Below, piece by piece: positions 19,228 through 28,155 of a stretch of 64,000 nt of DNA (its first letter is position 1; each line of letters begins with the position of its first letter). The stretch covers positions 148,860 through 212,859 of the forward strand of contig NZ_FQZS01000007.1 of assembly GCF_900142105.1 (NCBI RefSeq), read 5' to 3'. Both the position numbers and the translations under genes were made by a program. The notes under the pieces were generated by a model. The model did not search any database and was not told the origin of the DNA. It saw only the letters and a list, made by a program, of their open reading frames with translations. The DNA is from Lutispora thermophila DSM 19022 (GTDB lineage: Bacteria > Bacillota > Clostridia > Lutisporales > Lutisporaceae).

Positions 19228-19256
19228 CAAAGTGCCTCTCCAAAGAGGGCACTTGC
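19228..19256 (-). promoter_or_regulatory. Intercistronic hairpin between binding protein and permease genes
   Basis: Minus strand AAGTGCCCTCT-TTGG-AGAGGCACTT (one bulge), with no long T-run after it. Such hairpins commonly protect the upstream message or partly end transcription, so that the binding protein is made in excess of the membrane subunits. That role is inferred from position. Confidence 0.6.
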
Positions 19257-19265
19257 TAAAAACGC

Positions 19266-20114
19266 TTATTTATTCTTACTAAAGTATTCCTTTGCCGCAT
19301 CGGTTTCCATAACATCATAGTCGAACCACTTTTCACTAAGTTTTTTATGAGTTCCATCTTTAATCATTTCATTTAAGGCTCCGTTTACCAGCTTTAGCAG
19401 CTCAGCACCACGTTCTGTACGTGCAAAGGGGTAACCGTTTACCTCAGTATAAATAGGATGTTCAGTATCAACAGCCTTCAAATCCCAGTCAGGATTCTTT
19501 TCCAGCAGGTAAGGTATAAGCAGATATGCATAAGGCATTGCATCTACACGGCCAAGTACAATCTCTTGTGGAATTGAGGCAAAGGATTCATATGTAGTTT
19601 TCTTTACCTTGTTATCAGGATCTAGCGCAGCCACAAACTCATTCATTGCACTTCCATCAGCAAGACCTATAGTCTTTCCTTCCATATCATCCCAACATGT
19701 TATTTCGTTGTTATCTCCTCTAACCATCAAACAGTAGGGACTGAAGAAATATGGGTCAGTGAAATCATATTTCTCCTTACGGGCAGGTGTTATACTTATC
19801 TGTTTTGCTACCGTATCCACACGTCCTGTTTCCAAATCTCCAAAGGCGGTAGCCACATCCTCCTGTACGAATTTTACATTGTAGCCTATGCGTTTAGCAA
19901 TTTCATTCCACATATCTATCTCAAAACCTGACCAAGTCTTTGTTGATTCATCATACACTGTAAATCCAAGATAATCTCCAGAAGTGGCAACTATAATAGT
20001 CTTGTCCTCATTTGAGCTTTGTGATATTGTGCCTTTTTCTCCTGTTTTACCGCATCCAGTTAATACTGATGAAATGATTACAGCACAGAGAAATATTGCA
20101 ATAACCTTTTTCAT
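19266..20114 (-). CDS. Amino acid ABC transporter substrate-binding lipoprotein
   Basis: This 282-residue family-3 solute-binding protein has a signal peptide with lipobox SVLTGCGKTG (Cys 21 lipidated). The mature part begins near KTIIVATSGDYLGFTVYDE and contains WSGFEIDMWNEIAKRIG, KQISITPARKEKYDFTDPYF and IGLADGSAMNEFV. These are the hallmark segments of polar amino-acid binding proteins, including the Arg that grips the ligand carboxylate (ITPAR). It is the first gene of the transporter operon. The upstream minus strand has TATAAT in an AT-rich tract, but I could not fix a clear -35. Confidence 0.93.
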   Translation of the reverse strand: MKKVIAIFLCAVIISSVLTGCGKTGEKGTISQSSNEDKTIIVATSGDYLGFTVYDESTKTWSGFEIDMWNEIAKRIGYNVKFVQEDVATAFGDLETGRVDTVAKQISITPARKEKYDFTDPYFFSPYCLMVRGDNNEITCWDDMEGKTIGLADGSAMNEFVAALDPDNKVKKTTYESFASIPQEIVLGRVDAMPYAYLLIPYLLEKNPDWDLKAVDTEHPIYTEVNGYPFARTERGAELLKLVNGALNEMIKDGTHKKLSEKWFDYDVMETDAAKEYFSKNK

Positions 20115-20366
20115 AATAATGCCTCCATTTCATTATCTTTTATATTTTTCCAGTGTTCTGGGCACTAAGTAATATTATATATACAACAAAAAAAATGTTG
20201 AAATAGTTATTTTAAATTTGTCCAATATGTATTATAGACAAACTCTATAAGTCCCATGACCCATAAAACCATATTTCTACACAAAACATGTTTTTTTGAC
20301 ATTATATAGTACTGAACATCCAATTATTATGTTAAAATAGAAAAAAAGAAATAGGGGTGAATGCTT

Positions 20367-21092
20367 ATGTTACAAATTGCATTCTGCGATGACAATATAG
20401 ACGAGCTGTCCAATATAGTGCAGCTCATAAATCAATACAGAACATCAAAAAACTTGGATTGCGAATATGCTATTTTTCAAAACGGGTTTGATTTAGTTTC
20501 CACACTGGAAAAAGGGAAACATTTTGATATATATTGCCTTGATATTATTATGCCTGGTTTTACAGGTATCGATGTTGCAAAGGAAATACGTACCTATGAC
20601 AAAACTGCTCCGATTCTGTTCTTTACCTCATCGCCTGAGTTTGCTTTGGAAAGCTATTCAGTAAAAGCTATTAACTATGTGCTAAAACCTATATCGAAGG
20701 AAAAATTGTTTATCACCTTTGATGATATTTTAGAACGTATAGAAGTAGAAAAGAATAATGATTCCATTATAGCAAAGAGTAATGAGGGAATTCAAAGAAT
20801 ACTGCTCTCCAATCTGGTCTTTGTAGAAGCTATGGGCAGAAATGTCTTGTATCACATGATTTCCGGCAGGATAGTGGAATGTACAGAAAACTTCTCCTCT
20901 GTCTGGGACAATCTCATGAAATTTGGCCATTTTATCAAAACCCACCGTTCCTACATTGTTAATATGCAGTACGTAGATATCATTGAAAACCATCGGATAA
21001 CCTTACAGAATGGAGAAACAGTTCCTGTTGCTCATGTAAAATGTCGAGAAATTAAGCAACAGTATTTGGCTTATCAGATGGAGGAAGAATAG
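20367..21092 (+). CDS. LytTR-family response regulator (AgrA-like)
   Basis: This 241-residue protein has a receiver domain (IAFCDDNIDELSNIVQ, phospho-Asp in IYCLDIIMPGFTGIDVAK, Lys in NYVLKPISKEKL). A LytTR DNA-binding domain follows, with RILLSNLVFVEAMGRNVLYH and FIKTHRSYIVNMQYVDIIE. The second ATG is chosen because AGGGGTG lies nine bases upstream of it and only about three from the first. It overlaps in function with the AgrC-like kinase 24 bases downstream. Extended -10 TGTTAAAAT lies upstream. LytTR regulators usually control peptide signalling or surface and secreted proteins; the large secreted proteins encoded next door are plausible targets. Confidence 0.94.
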   Translation: MLQIAFCDDNIDELSNIVQLINQYRTSKNLDCEYAIFQNGFDLVSTLEKGKHFDIYCLDIIMPGFTGIDVAKEIRTYDKTAPILFFTSSPEFALESYSVKAINYVLKPISKEKLFITFDDILERIEVEKNNDSIIAKSNEGIQRILLSNLVFVEAMGRNVLYHMISGRIVECTENFSSVWDNLMKFGHFIKTHRSYIVNMQYVDIIENHRITLQNGETVPVAHVKCREIKQQYLAYQMEEE

Positions 21093-21116
21093 GCGAATGA
21101 ATGGAGATGTTTATAA

Positions 21117-22388
21117 ATGATTGAAACTGTAATTGGACTAGTAAGATTTGGATTTTCTCTGGTCTTTGGCGTAATGGTATCAGTTCTCTTAGCAGGTATA
21201 GAATCCACACGAAAAAATAGGTTCATAATTGCCTCCATATGCTTATTTTTTCTTTTTATTCAGTTAATTAGCTGGTGGACTCTTGGCTTGGATTTAACAT
21301 CAAAACTGTATCCCATTATAGTTCATGTCCCCATGATAATGATTTTATCCTTATATTATAAGTTTCCATGGCACATATCCGTCATCAGCATACTTACCGC
21401 TTATCTATGCTGCCAAGTACCTCGCTGGATCGGCTTCCTTGCGGGAGCAGCCTTAAGGAGCAAAATTGCAGATCATATTTTCTATATAGTTGCTGTCTTC
21501 GTGTCCTTTTATCTCTTCAAAAGGTACGTGGTATCATCAATACGGCAACTTATGCTTAAATCTCCAAAATCCTGCCTGTTATTAGGCGGTGTCCCACTTT
21601 TTTATTATATTTTTGATTATGTGACCACTATTTATACCGATGTGCTATACAGCGGAGCAAGATGGGCGGTACAATTCATGCCTTCAACAATATCTGTCTT
21701 CTATTTCATATTTGTCATTTTATATTACATAGAGACTGAAAAACAGGCAAACTATCAAAGAGAAAGAGGTATGCTAGACATACAACTTAGACAGGCACAA
21801 ACAGAGCTTGAATCATTGCGGAAAATTCAAGAAAATGCAGCCGCCTATAGACATGATATGCGCCACCATTTTGCCCTTATACAAGGTTTAACATCCAAGG
21901 GACTTATAAATGAAATCAGTCATTATCTGAAAACTGTTCAATCTGACATAGATGCTATCACACCTGTACGCTATTGTGAAAACGAAACCGTAAATCTGAT
22001 TATATCCTCCTTCGCCACCAAATCAGAACAGGAGAAAATCACATTTACCATAGATGTGAAGCTGCCTGATTTGCTGACTTTCAGTGATACCGAACTTTGC
22101 TCACTGCTGTCAAACGCTTTGGAAAATGCCATACATAGCTGCCGAAAAATATCCAACATCAATAAACGTTATATCAATCTACGTATGTACTCAAAAAATA
22201 ACAAGCTTTGCATTGACATACGCAATAGTTGTGAAACAGAACCCACATTTCACCAGGGCCTTCCTGTATCAAAAGAAAAAGGGCATGGCTACGGCACCAA
22301 AAGTATGGCTCATATTGTGGAAAAGCATGGCGGAGTATTCCAGTTTATGGTGAAGGATGGGTGGTTCATATTTCAAGCCACCGCATAA
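21117..22388 (+). CDS. AgrC-like sensor histidine kinase, GHKL type (copy 1)
   Basis: This 423-residue kinase has about six hydrophobic helices in residues 1-205. A coiled linker and dimerisation segment follows, with phospho-His in AAAYRHDMRHHFALIQGL (near 245). A GHKL ATPase completes it, with N-box LLSNALENAIHSC and G-box GHGYGTKSMAHIVEKHGG. This is the AgrC/ComD design that senses peptides through its membrane part. It follows the LytTR regulator gene by 24 bases and is closely similar to the kinase at 22656-23927. No agrB/agrD-like peptide genes were found within the window. Confidence 0.93.
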   Translation: MIETVIGLVRFGFSLVFGVMVSVLLAGIESTRKNRFIIASICLFFLFIQLISWWTLGLDLTSKLYPIIVHVPMIMILSLYYKFPWHISVISILTAYLCCQVPRWIGFLAGAALRSKIADHIFYIVAVFVSFYLFKRYVVSSIRQLMLKSPKSCLLLGGVPLFYYIFDYVTTIYTDVLYSGARWAVQFMPSTISVFYFIFVILYYIETEKQANYQRERGMLDIQLRQAQTELESLRKIQENAAAYRHDMRHHFALIQGLTSKGLINEISHYLKTVQSDIDAITPVRYCENETVNLIISSFATKSEQEKITFTIDVKLPDLLTFSDTELCSLLSNALENAIHSCRKISNINKRYINLRMYSKNNKLCIDIRNSCETEPTFHQGLPVSKEKGHGYGTKSMAHIVEKHGGVFQFMVKDGWFIFQATA

Positions 22389-22392
22389 TTCA

Positions 22393-22424
22393 AAATCCCA
22401 CAAACATATATGTTTGTGGGATTT
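22393..22424 (+). terminator. Hairpin terminator after kinase copy 1
   Basis: A 32-base perfect palindrome, AAATCCCACAAACATA plus its complement, is followed by TTCATATTTTG. It lies five bases after the kinase stop. The weak T-tail suggests it may be leaky. Confidence 0.7.
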
Positions 22425-22512
22425 CATATTTTGCATGAAAAATACTTTTATAATGAAATGTGGTGCAGAATGCTAAATTATTATGCTAAAATAAGGTGAA
22501 AGAAACATTGGA

Positions 22513-22659
22513 ATGCTTATGTTACGGACTGTAGTCTGTGACAACAATATTGACAAGCTGTACATCATAGTACAGCTAATGGACCATTATAAAACATCGA
22601 AAATTTCTAAATGCAAATATGTTATTTTTCATAAATCATCAGGAGGAATATTCAAATGA
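22513..22659 (+). pseudogene. Truncated response-regulator remnant (48 codons) from tandem duplication
   Basis: The open frame begins MLMLRTVVCDNNIDKLYIIV and ends at a TGA overlapping the ATG of the next kinase (ATGA). It aligns with the first 46 residues of the LytTR regulator at 20367 (CDDNIDELSNIVQL versus CDNNIDKLYIIVQL, then QYRTSKN versus HYKTSKI). The remaining receiver, the phospho-Asp and the whole LytTR domain are missing, and the first acidic pair is damaged (DD to DN). The upstream ATTATTATGCTAAAATA matches ATTATTATGTTAAAATA before copy 1. It may still serve translational coupling to the kinase. Confidence 0.85.
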
Positions 22660-23927
22660 TAGAAACTATAATTGAGTTCTCCCGTTATTTTGCCGCTATG
22701 TTGTTCGCCATGTCGGTTGCAGCCAGCTTCGTAGGAATGCCTTTTACGCGAAAAAACCGTCTGGTAATGTGGAGCTATATAATCCTTGTATTTATTATTC
22801 AGGTAACATGCTTGTTCAGTTTTGGCATGGACATTACATGGAAGATATACCCTCTTATCGCTCATGTTCCCATAGCCGCTTTTATCGCCATATATCTAAA
22901 GCGTTCATTGCTCATTTCCATAACTACTATGTTCGCTGCTTTTTTGTGCTGTCAACCGCCCCGTTGGATTGGCAGTTTAGCAAGTGCTGTCACCGGCAAC
23001 GTGTCCCTGAACCATTTGGGCTATATCATATCTGTAATTTTCATGTACCATATCCTTCGAAAATATGTGGCAAAATCCGTACAGCATCTTATGGAACGCT
23101 CCACTAAATCCTGTCTCATATTTGGTGCTGTTCCTGCTTTTTACTATTTAGTGGACTATTCCACTACTGTTTATACGGATTTTCTATACAGCGGAACTCG
23201 GGTGGCAGTTCAGTTTATGCCTTTTATTATATCTGCCTTTTATTTTATTTTTGTAATTTCTTACTATGGTGAAATACAGAAACAGACAAAAGTGGAAAGA
23301 GAACGGGACATGCTGGTTACTCAGTTTAGACAGGCACAGATAGAACTTGAATCCTTACGTCAGATTCAGGAGAATGCTGCTGCCTATAGACACGATATGC
23401 GACACAATCTTGCTCTATTGCAGGGGCTGGCATCCAAAGGTCTCATAAATGAGATCAATGAATATCTGAAGACTGTTCAGTCTGATATAGACGCCATCAC
23501 TCCCATACGCTATTGCGAAAACGAAACTGTAAATCTGATCATATCCTCTTTCGCTGCCAAGGCGAAACAATCACAAATCATGCTGACGGTAAATGCAAAT
23601 CTTACTGAATTGCTGAAATTGAGTGATACAGAAATATGCTCCCTATTGTCAAATGCTTTGGAAAACGCCATACATGCCTGCCAAAACATAGCCGATAAAA
23701 GCAAACGTTTTATCAATCTTCGTTTATTTTACAAAAATAATAAGCTCTGCATAGATATACGCAACAGCTATGAGACAGAGCCTATATTCCATGAAGGTCT
23801 TCCTGTATCAACAGAACAGGGTCATGGTTACGGCACCAAAAGCATGGCTCATATTGTGGAAAAGCATGGAGGTGTGTTCCAGTTTTCCGTCAAGGATGGC
23901 TGCTTTATATTTCAGGCCACCGCATAA
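22656..23927 (+). CDS. AgrC-like sensor histidine kinase, GHKL type (copy 2)
   Basis: At 423 residues it is the same length as copy 1. The C-terminal half is nearly identical (AAAYRHDMRHNLALLQGL, LLSNALENAIHACQNI, GHGYGTKSMAHIVEKHGG), while the membrane half has diverged. That fits a shared regulator but a changed input signal. The ribosome site AGGAGG lies eight bases before the ATG, inside the regulator remnant. With its own regulator gone, it probably phosphorylates the regulator at 20367; this is inference. Confidence 0.93.
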   Translation: MIETIIEFSRYFAAMLFAMSVAASFVGMPFTRKNRLVMWSYIILVFIIQVTCLFSFGMDITWKIYPLIAHVPIAAFIAIYLKRSLLISITTMFAAFLCCQPPRWIGSLASAVTGNVSLNHLGYIISVIFMYHILRKYVAKSVQHLMERSTKSCLIFGAVPAFYYLVDYSTTVYTDFLYSGTRVAVQFMPFIISAFYFIFVISYYGEIQKQTKVERERDMLVTQFRQAQIELESLRQIQENAAAYRHDMRHNLALLQGLASKGLINEINEYLKTVQSDIDAITPIRYCENETVNLIISSFAAKAKQSQIMLTVNANLTELLKLSDTEICSLLSNALENAIHACQNIADKSKRFINLRLFYKNNKLCIDIRNSYETEPIFHEGLPVSTEQGHGYGTKSMAHIVEKHGGVFQFSVKDGCFIFQATA

Positions 23928-23934
23928 TATAAAG

Positions 23935-23966
23935 TCCCCCAAACACATATGTATGGGGGATTTTTT
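23935..23966 (+). terminator. Rho-independent terminator after kinase copy 2
   Basis: TCCCCC / GGGGGA stem with an ATATGTAT-containing loop, followed by TTTTTT. It lies between convergent genes. Confidence 0.85.
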
Positions 23967-23972
23967 ACCACA

Positions 23973-26258
23973 CTATTTCACACTGTCCACTTCCTTTAGA
24001 TATGTGGCGTAGAAGTCTTTCACCTTTTCATATCGTATAGCATTGCCTAACTTGTTCCCATTCTCATCAATATATTGAACCTGGTAGCATTCCGGACCAT
24101 CTTCGTCCCAGTCATCATCTTCGTATCTGACATTAGTTCCGCCATTAAGGGAATACTGCCCCCATAGAACCACAAATTTGTTATTGCTTATCTTTAACAG
24201 CTGTGGTGTCGTTGCAATTTTCGATGTGCCAATGTATTTGGCGATTGTGACATTCTTCGCTACAGCTCCATTGCTGAAGTTGCGCGGTACAATACAAACT
24301 ACAATATCACGCTGATTAAGGCTTCTATGATTACTTGGAACCATAGAAGCATTTGAGGCAGCATTTGAGTTTCCCTTTCCCCATTTTGCTGAGGATTGAT
24401 TGATTGTGGCTATTGCAGTCAGATAGTTATTTTTAGACACCTCAAGACCACCTGCTGTTACACCTGTATAATTTGCACCTGCGGGTCCCAGGATTTCAAA
24501 CATTGTAGCTTTTATATAGGATGACCCTGAAGCTTTCTGTAAAACAACAGAACGAGGAGAGCCATCTCCAAGGTCCAGGAACACAGGTACATTGCCGTCA
24601 AATCGCACATATGTGTCAAAGGAATGGCTTACATGGTTAGCCGGAGATAAGGAACTAACATAGGTTACCTTCATTGTATCCGTGTTCACGAATATATCCA
24701 GGTTACTCTGGTGATTCAGCCCGTCACTGGACTTGTACCGAGTACGTGCTGTATGCAATATAAGCTGGTTTCCGCTTTCTGCAAAGTGTGCCGTATGATT
24801 CAACGGTTTAATTGCTTTTGTTTGCCCGCCTGTTATAGATACACTGGAAATACGGTTGAACTCTTTGTCATATTTGACAATACGAATACTCTCTTTACTG
24901 TCGTTTTCTTCAGTGTTGTCCTGACCAAAGGCAATATAGTTATATTCTTTGCCGCTGTATATTCCACCGAATATTGGCAACTCATACTTTATTGGCTTTT
25001 CACCCAAGTAGCTGTTCTCTGCGGAGTATTTCCTTATTGTCACGTATTCACCGTCGGCGTAGGCTTCCAAATAGGTACCTCTTTCATTTCTTGACAAAAT
25101 GGAGCTCTTAACAGTAGTTCCCCAGTTAGTAAAATTATTTCTGAATTCTGGCAGTTCAAGATTATAATCAATTCTGGTTGTGATAGTTGGACGCTTGGTT
25201 TCATTAGCAAATTCCAACTTATCATAGTAGCCGTACCCATCATCCTCCGGCTTTTCTACTTTGGATGCAGGAGCCTCTTTTCCTTCCTTATAGTCAAACC
25301 ACCACTTGGGGATTGTATTTTGATCAACTGAGGTAGATATGATAAACCTGCAATCTCTCAAATAGGCATCACCATTACGAGTATTGTGGAGGGTTATCTG
25401 GCTATCCTGGGTTTCATTGCAGTATCCCCATGTTCTGATGACATATTTGTGGTTTGAATCAACCACAAGAGCAAAGGTTCTGTATCCTCCTTCATTATAG
25501 GCATCCAGGAACCATTTGCAGGGGGTATCGCTGATAACAATCGGAGCCGACGGGTCTGTTACCTTGCCTTTGTATGAAAGATAACCCCCATTAGCTGCAT
25601 GAATATAATATCTGTCATCTCCAAGATGCTCAAAGTAGAAGGGCTCGTTAAACCTTCTTGAAGGGCTGACGGTTTTGTCACCATTAATACGAAACTTTCC
25701 ATCATCGTGTGAAATTATATATGCCCAACCTGACTTTATTTTGCCGCTGGTCATATTCTTGTCGCTGGGCACAAATGGCCAGGCTCCAGATGCGGCTTTA
25801 GGATCAATCACGTGTATTGCATAGCCTCCTACCTGAGCCCCATTATACCGAAGTTCTATTGACAGTGTTTCATTTGCTTCCTTTAATGAAGATCCTTTTT
25901 TCAACTCCATATTCCTTAAGGTAAAAAAAGTGATTTTATTGGTAATATCAGTTTCTTTGCCATTGTCAATAAGCACTGCAACTAGTCCAGTAGGGTCAAA
26001 AGCCTCGCCAACCTTATAATTTATTTTCGCGGGCAATGACTTAATCGTTACATAGCTTGTGACTCTGCTCCCTTTTATCTGCTCAGGCTTTATCATGCCG
26101 GATTTTATAGCCATGTCAAGCCATTCATCAAGGCTCATATCTGGTGAAGCTGTCACTGTCAGCGGGGTAATGGCTATCAATGATAATGCCATAACCACCG
26201 CCAGTACCAGGGATAAAGTTATATTAGCTATTTGCCTGAAACTCTTTTTACTGTACAA
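23973..26258 (-). CDS. Secreted protein with Ig-like and ricin/trefoil-like domains; start probably frameshifted
   Basis: This 761-residue frame starts with signal peptide ANITLSLVLAVVMALSLIAI. Next come an acidic helix (SPDMSLDEWLDMAIKSG) and an Ig-like domain near 70-150 (INYKVGEAFDPTGLVAVL). A trefoil-like segment near 160-305 follows (AYIISHDDGKFRIN, DDRYYIHAANGGYLSYKG, SQITLHNTRNGDA). The long C-terminal beta-rich region of unknown fold has several GG and aromatic-rich strands. The frame's only start is a TTG with no nearby ribosome site. The good site GGAGGGAGAATCC instead precedes an ATG at 26275 in another frame. One extra A in the A-run just after that ATG would fuse the two into MEKNKNLYSKKSF, a normal signal-peptide start. 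It is the last gene of the secreted-protein cluster. Function unknown. Confidence 0.75.
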   Translation of the reverse strand: MYSKKSFRQIANITLSLVLAVVMALSLIAITPLTVTASPDMSLDEWLDMAIKSGMIKPEQIKGSRVTSYVTIKSLPAKINYKVGEAFDPTGLVAVLIDNGKETDITNKITFFTLRNMELKKGSSLKEANETLSIELRYNGAQVGGYAIHVIDPKAASGAWPFVPSDKNMTSGKIKSGWAYIISHDDGKFRINGDKTVSPSRRFNEPFYFEHLGDDRYYIHAANGGYLSYKGKVTDPSAPIVISDTPCKWFLDAYNEGGYRTFALVVDSNHKYVIRTWGYCNETQDSQITLHNTRNGDAYLRDCRFIISTSVDQNTIPKWWFDYKEGKEAPASKVEKPEDDGYGYYDKLEFANETKRPTITTRIDYNLELPEFRNNFTNWGTTVKSSILSRNERGTYLEAYADGEYVTIRKYSAENSYLGEKPIKYELPIFGGIYSGKEYNYIAFGQDNTEENDSKESIRIVKYDKEFNRISSVSITGGQTKAIKPLNHTAHFAESGNQLILHTARTRYKSSDGLNHQSNLDIFVNTDTMKVTYVSSLSPANHVSHSFDTYVRFDGNVPVFLDLGDGSPRSVVLQKASGSSYIKATMFEILGPAGANYTGVTAGGLEVSKNNYLTAIATINQSSAKWGKGNSNAASNASMVPSNHRSLNQRDIVVCIVPRNFSNGAVAKNVTIAKYIGTSKIATTPQLLKISNNKFVVLWGQYSLNGGTNVRYEDDDWDEDGPECYQVQYIDENGNKLGNAIRYEKVKDFYATYLKEVDSVK

Positions 26259-26288
26259 GTTTTTATTTTTTCCATGGATTCTCCCTCC

Positions 26289-27986
26289 TTATTCTATCTG
26301 TGCAGGGTTATCCCATCCTGTATAAGGAACGCCTGGTTTAATGACGGCCTTGCCTGCTTTGTCGTCCCAATATACGTTAAACTGTGAAGCTGTACCCCTA
26401 AGCTTAAATGCAAACTCACGAAGCTGAATGTAGTTGGTATCTCCGCCAATGAGCCAAGCATCCTCAAAGGTAAAGACTTCTCCGTTCATCTTAAATTTTG
26501 TGCTGCTTTGTCTGACATCGGTTGTGTTTTGAAGCTTGATTTCAGGCACTGTTCCACTGTATGGCTTTCCTGGTTCTATTACAGCATATTGCCCATCCCA
26601 ACCCACATCGAACTGTGATGCGGTACCATTTAACAAGGCTGCGATGGCGCGAAGCTGCAAGTAGTTGGCTCCGTTTATGGTGTAGGCCGCAGCTACTGAT
26701 ACTGGCTTACCGTCAATCAGAAAGCTTGTGCTGCTGGGAGTAGCAACCACAGGTTTAGCAGACTTTGCAGGTACCACAGGTTTGGAGGTCTCTGTGCTTG
26801 CAGCTGGTGGTGTTGCTTCTTTTATAACTGTGAAAGCATTGCCATTATTAATTGCATATGTTTCAGCCGCTGAGCCTGCAACGCCGTAAATCCTAACACT
26901 TTGAGGAAAAGCACCTTCTTGAATTACCTTAACGCTGCTGGGAATAGTCACTTCTTTCAGTCTTTCACAATCCAAAAATGCATATGCTTCAATGGTCTTT
27001 ACGCTATTGGGAATATTTATGCTGGACAAACTAGAGCACTCAATAAAGGCCTGATTCTCAATGGTGGTCACACTATTGGGAATAGTTATGTTTGTCAAGC
27101 TTTTGCAGCCATAAAAAGCATCAGCTTTAATGATGGTCACGCTATCGGGAATGGTTATGCCGGTCAGGTTTTCGCAAAACGCAAATGTATTATAGTCAAT
27201 GCTGGTCACACTATTTGGTATGGTCACACTCCTCAAGCTCTTACATTCTGTAAAGGTACCGACTCCAGTGCTCTTCATGCTATTGGAAAGGGTTGCCTCC
27301 CTCAAGTTTTCACAGCCATTAAAAACCGAACTACCAATATTGGTAACACTGTTAGGTATGATTATGCTGGTCAAGCTTTTGCAGCCATTAAAGGCATCAT
27401 CACCAATGGTTTTAACGCTATTGGGTATGATCAGGTTGGTCAGACCTTCGCATTCACGAAAGGCATTTGCTTCAATGGTAGTCACACTATTTGGTATGGT
27501 AATGCTTGTTAGTCTTTCACAATCATAAAACGCATCATAGGGAATAGTGGTAAGGCTATTGGGAATAATTACTCTTCTGAGGCTTTTGCATCCGCTGAAG
27601 ACATGGCGCCCCATGCTCTTCACACTATTTGGAATATTTATTTCACTTAGGCTTTCACAATCAGAAAAAGCCGCAAAACCAATACTGGTGACGCTGTTGG
27701 GTATATTTATGCTGGTCAGATTTGGGCAGCTCAAAAATGCTTGATCTTCAATGATTTTTACGCTATTTGGAATGGTTACACTCATAATAAATTCGTTACC
27801 ACTAAACGCTCTTTTACCAATGCTTGTTACATTATCAGGAATAACTACATTATAACTAAAGCCTTTGTATTTTTTCAGCACACCCTTTTCAATTTCGAAA
27901 TCACTATCTTCCGCTGACACCGTCACTGACAGCATAACCATCATCATGGACAGAATTATCAGGATACTGATAAGCCGCTTTTTCAT
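26289..27986 (-). CDS. BspA-type leucine-rich-repeat secreted protein with stalk (Cu amine oxidase N-like) domains
   Basis: This 565-residue protein has signal peptide MKKRLISILIILSMMMVMLS ending near AEDS. About 14 LRR_5 repeats of 23 residues follow (core IPNSVTxIxxxAFxxCxxLT) from ~35 to ~370. A linker rich in Pro/Ala/Lys comes next. Two copies of the stalk domain complete it: FLIDGKPVSVAAAYTINGAN...YLQLRAIAALL and FKMNGEVFTFEDAWLIGGDT...YIQLREFAFKL, each ending in a PGVPY-type motif. BspA-like proteins are surface or secreted and often bind host proteins or other cells. No sortase motif or lipobox is seen, so release or non-covalent wall attachment is likely. It precedes the 761-residue gene by ~14 bases. 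Confidence 0.92.
   Translation of the reverse strand: MKKRLISILIILSMMMVMLSVTVSAEDSDFEIEKGVLKKYKGFSYNVVIPDNVTSIGKRAFSGNEFIMSVTIPNSVKIIEDQAFLSCPNLTSINIPNSVTSIGFAAFSDCESLSEINIPNSVKSMGRHVFSGCKSLRRVIIPNSLTTIPYDAFYDCERLTSITIPNSVTTIEANAFRECEGLTNLIIPNSVKTIGDDAFNGCKSLTSIIIPNSVTNIGSSVFNGCENLREATLSNSMKSTGVGTFTECKSLRSVTIPNSVTSIDYNTFAFCENLTGITIPDSVTIIKADAFYGCKSLTNITIPNSVTTIENQAFIECSSLSSINIPNSVKTIEAYAFLDCERLKEVTIPSSVKVIQEGAFPQSVRIYGVAGSAAETYAINNGNAFTVIKEATPPAASTETSKPVVPAKSAKPVVATPSSTSFLIDGKPVSVAAAYTINGANYLQLRAIAALLNGTASQFDVGWDGQYAVIEPGKPYSGTVPEIKLQNTTDVRQSSTKFKMNGEVFTFEDAWLIGGDTNYIQLREFAFKLRGTASQFNVYWDDKAGKAVIKPGVPYTGWDNPAQIE
26930..27850 (-). repeat. Tandem ~69-bp repeats encoding leucine-rich repeats
   Basis: DNA of the LRR region repeats every 69 bases (23 codons), with recurring AT(T/C)CC(T/C)AATAG-type cores on the minus strand. 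Such repeats can recombine and change repeat number. The long open frames on the opposite strand here are a side effect of the repeat. Confidence 0.8.
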
Positions 27987-28100
27987 ATATTTCTTCCTCC
28001 TCAGTTACTTTGCTTTGTATCTTTACACTATCACAAATTTCAAGAAAGAACTGTTCTTTGAATGAAATTGGCCTTTTTTGACATGAAATATGATCTTGTG

Positions 28101-28138
28101 AAAAAAAGTTTACGCCGCTGGCTTTTATGGCCAGCGGC
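28101..28138 (-). terminator. Rho-independent terminator after the WG-repeat gene
   Basis: Minus strand GCCGCTGGC / GCCAGCGGC, loop CATAAAA, then GTAAACTTTTTTT. It lies 17 bases past the WG-repeat stop, so the LRR gene downstream probably needs read-through or its own promoter. Confidence 0.9.
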
Positions 28139-28155
28139 ATATTTTATAAACCATA

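Noticed and set aside
22393..22424. 32-base palindrome as a transposon end or binding site
   Set aside because: Its place five bases after a stop codon fits a transcript-end hairpin, and the second kinase copy is followed by a similar hairpin at the same distance.
24711..25094. 127-residue plus-strand frame within the 761-residue gene
   Set aside because: Antisense to a protein with signal peptide and domains; no ribosome site, atypical composition.
26901..27512. 203-residue plus-strand frame and neighbours over the LRR gene
   Set aside because: Mirror frame created by the 69-bp repeat on the minus strand; no ribosome site, and the periodic low-complexity peptide is the shadow of the LRR protein.
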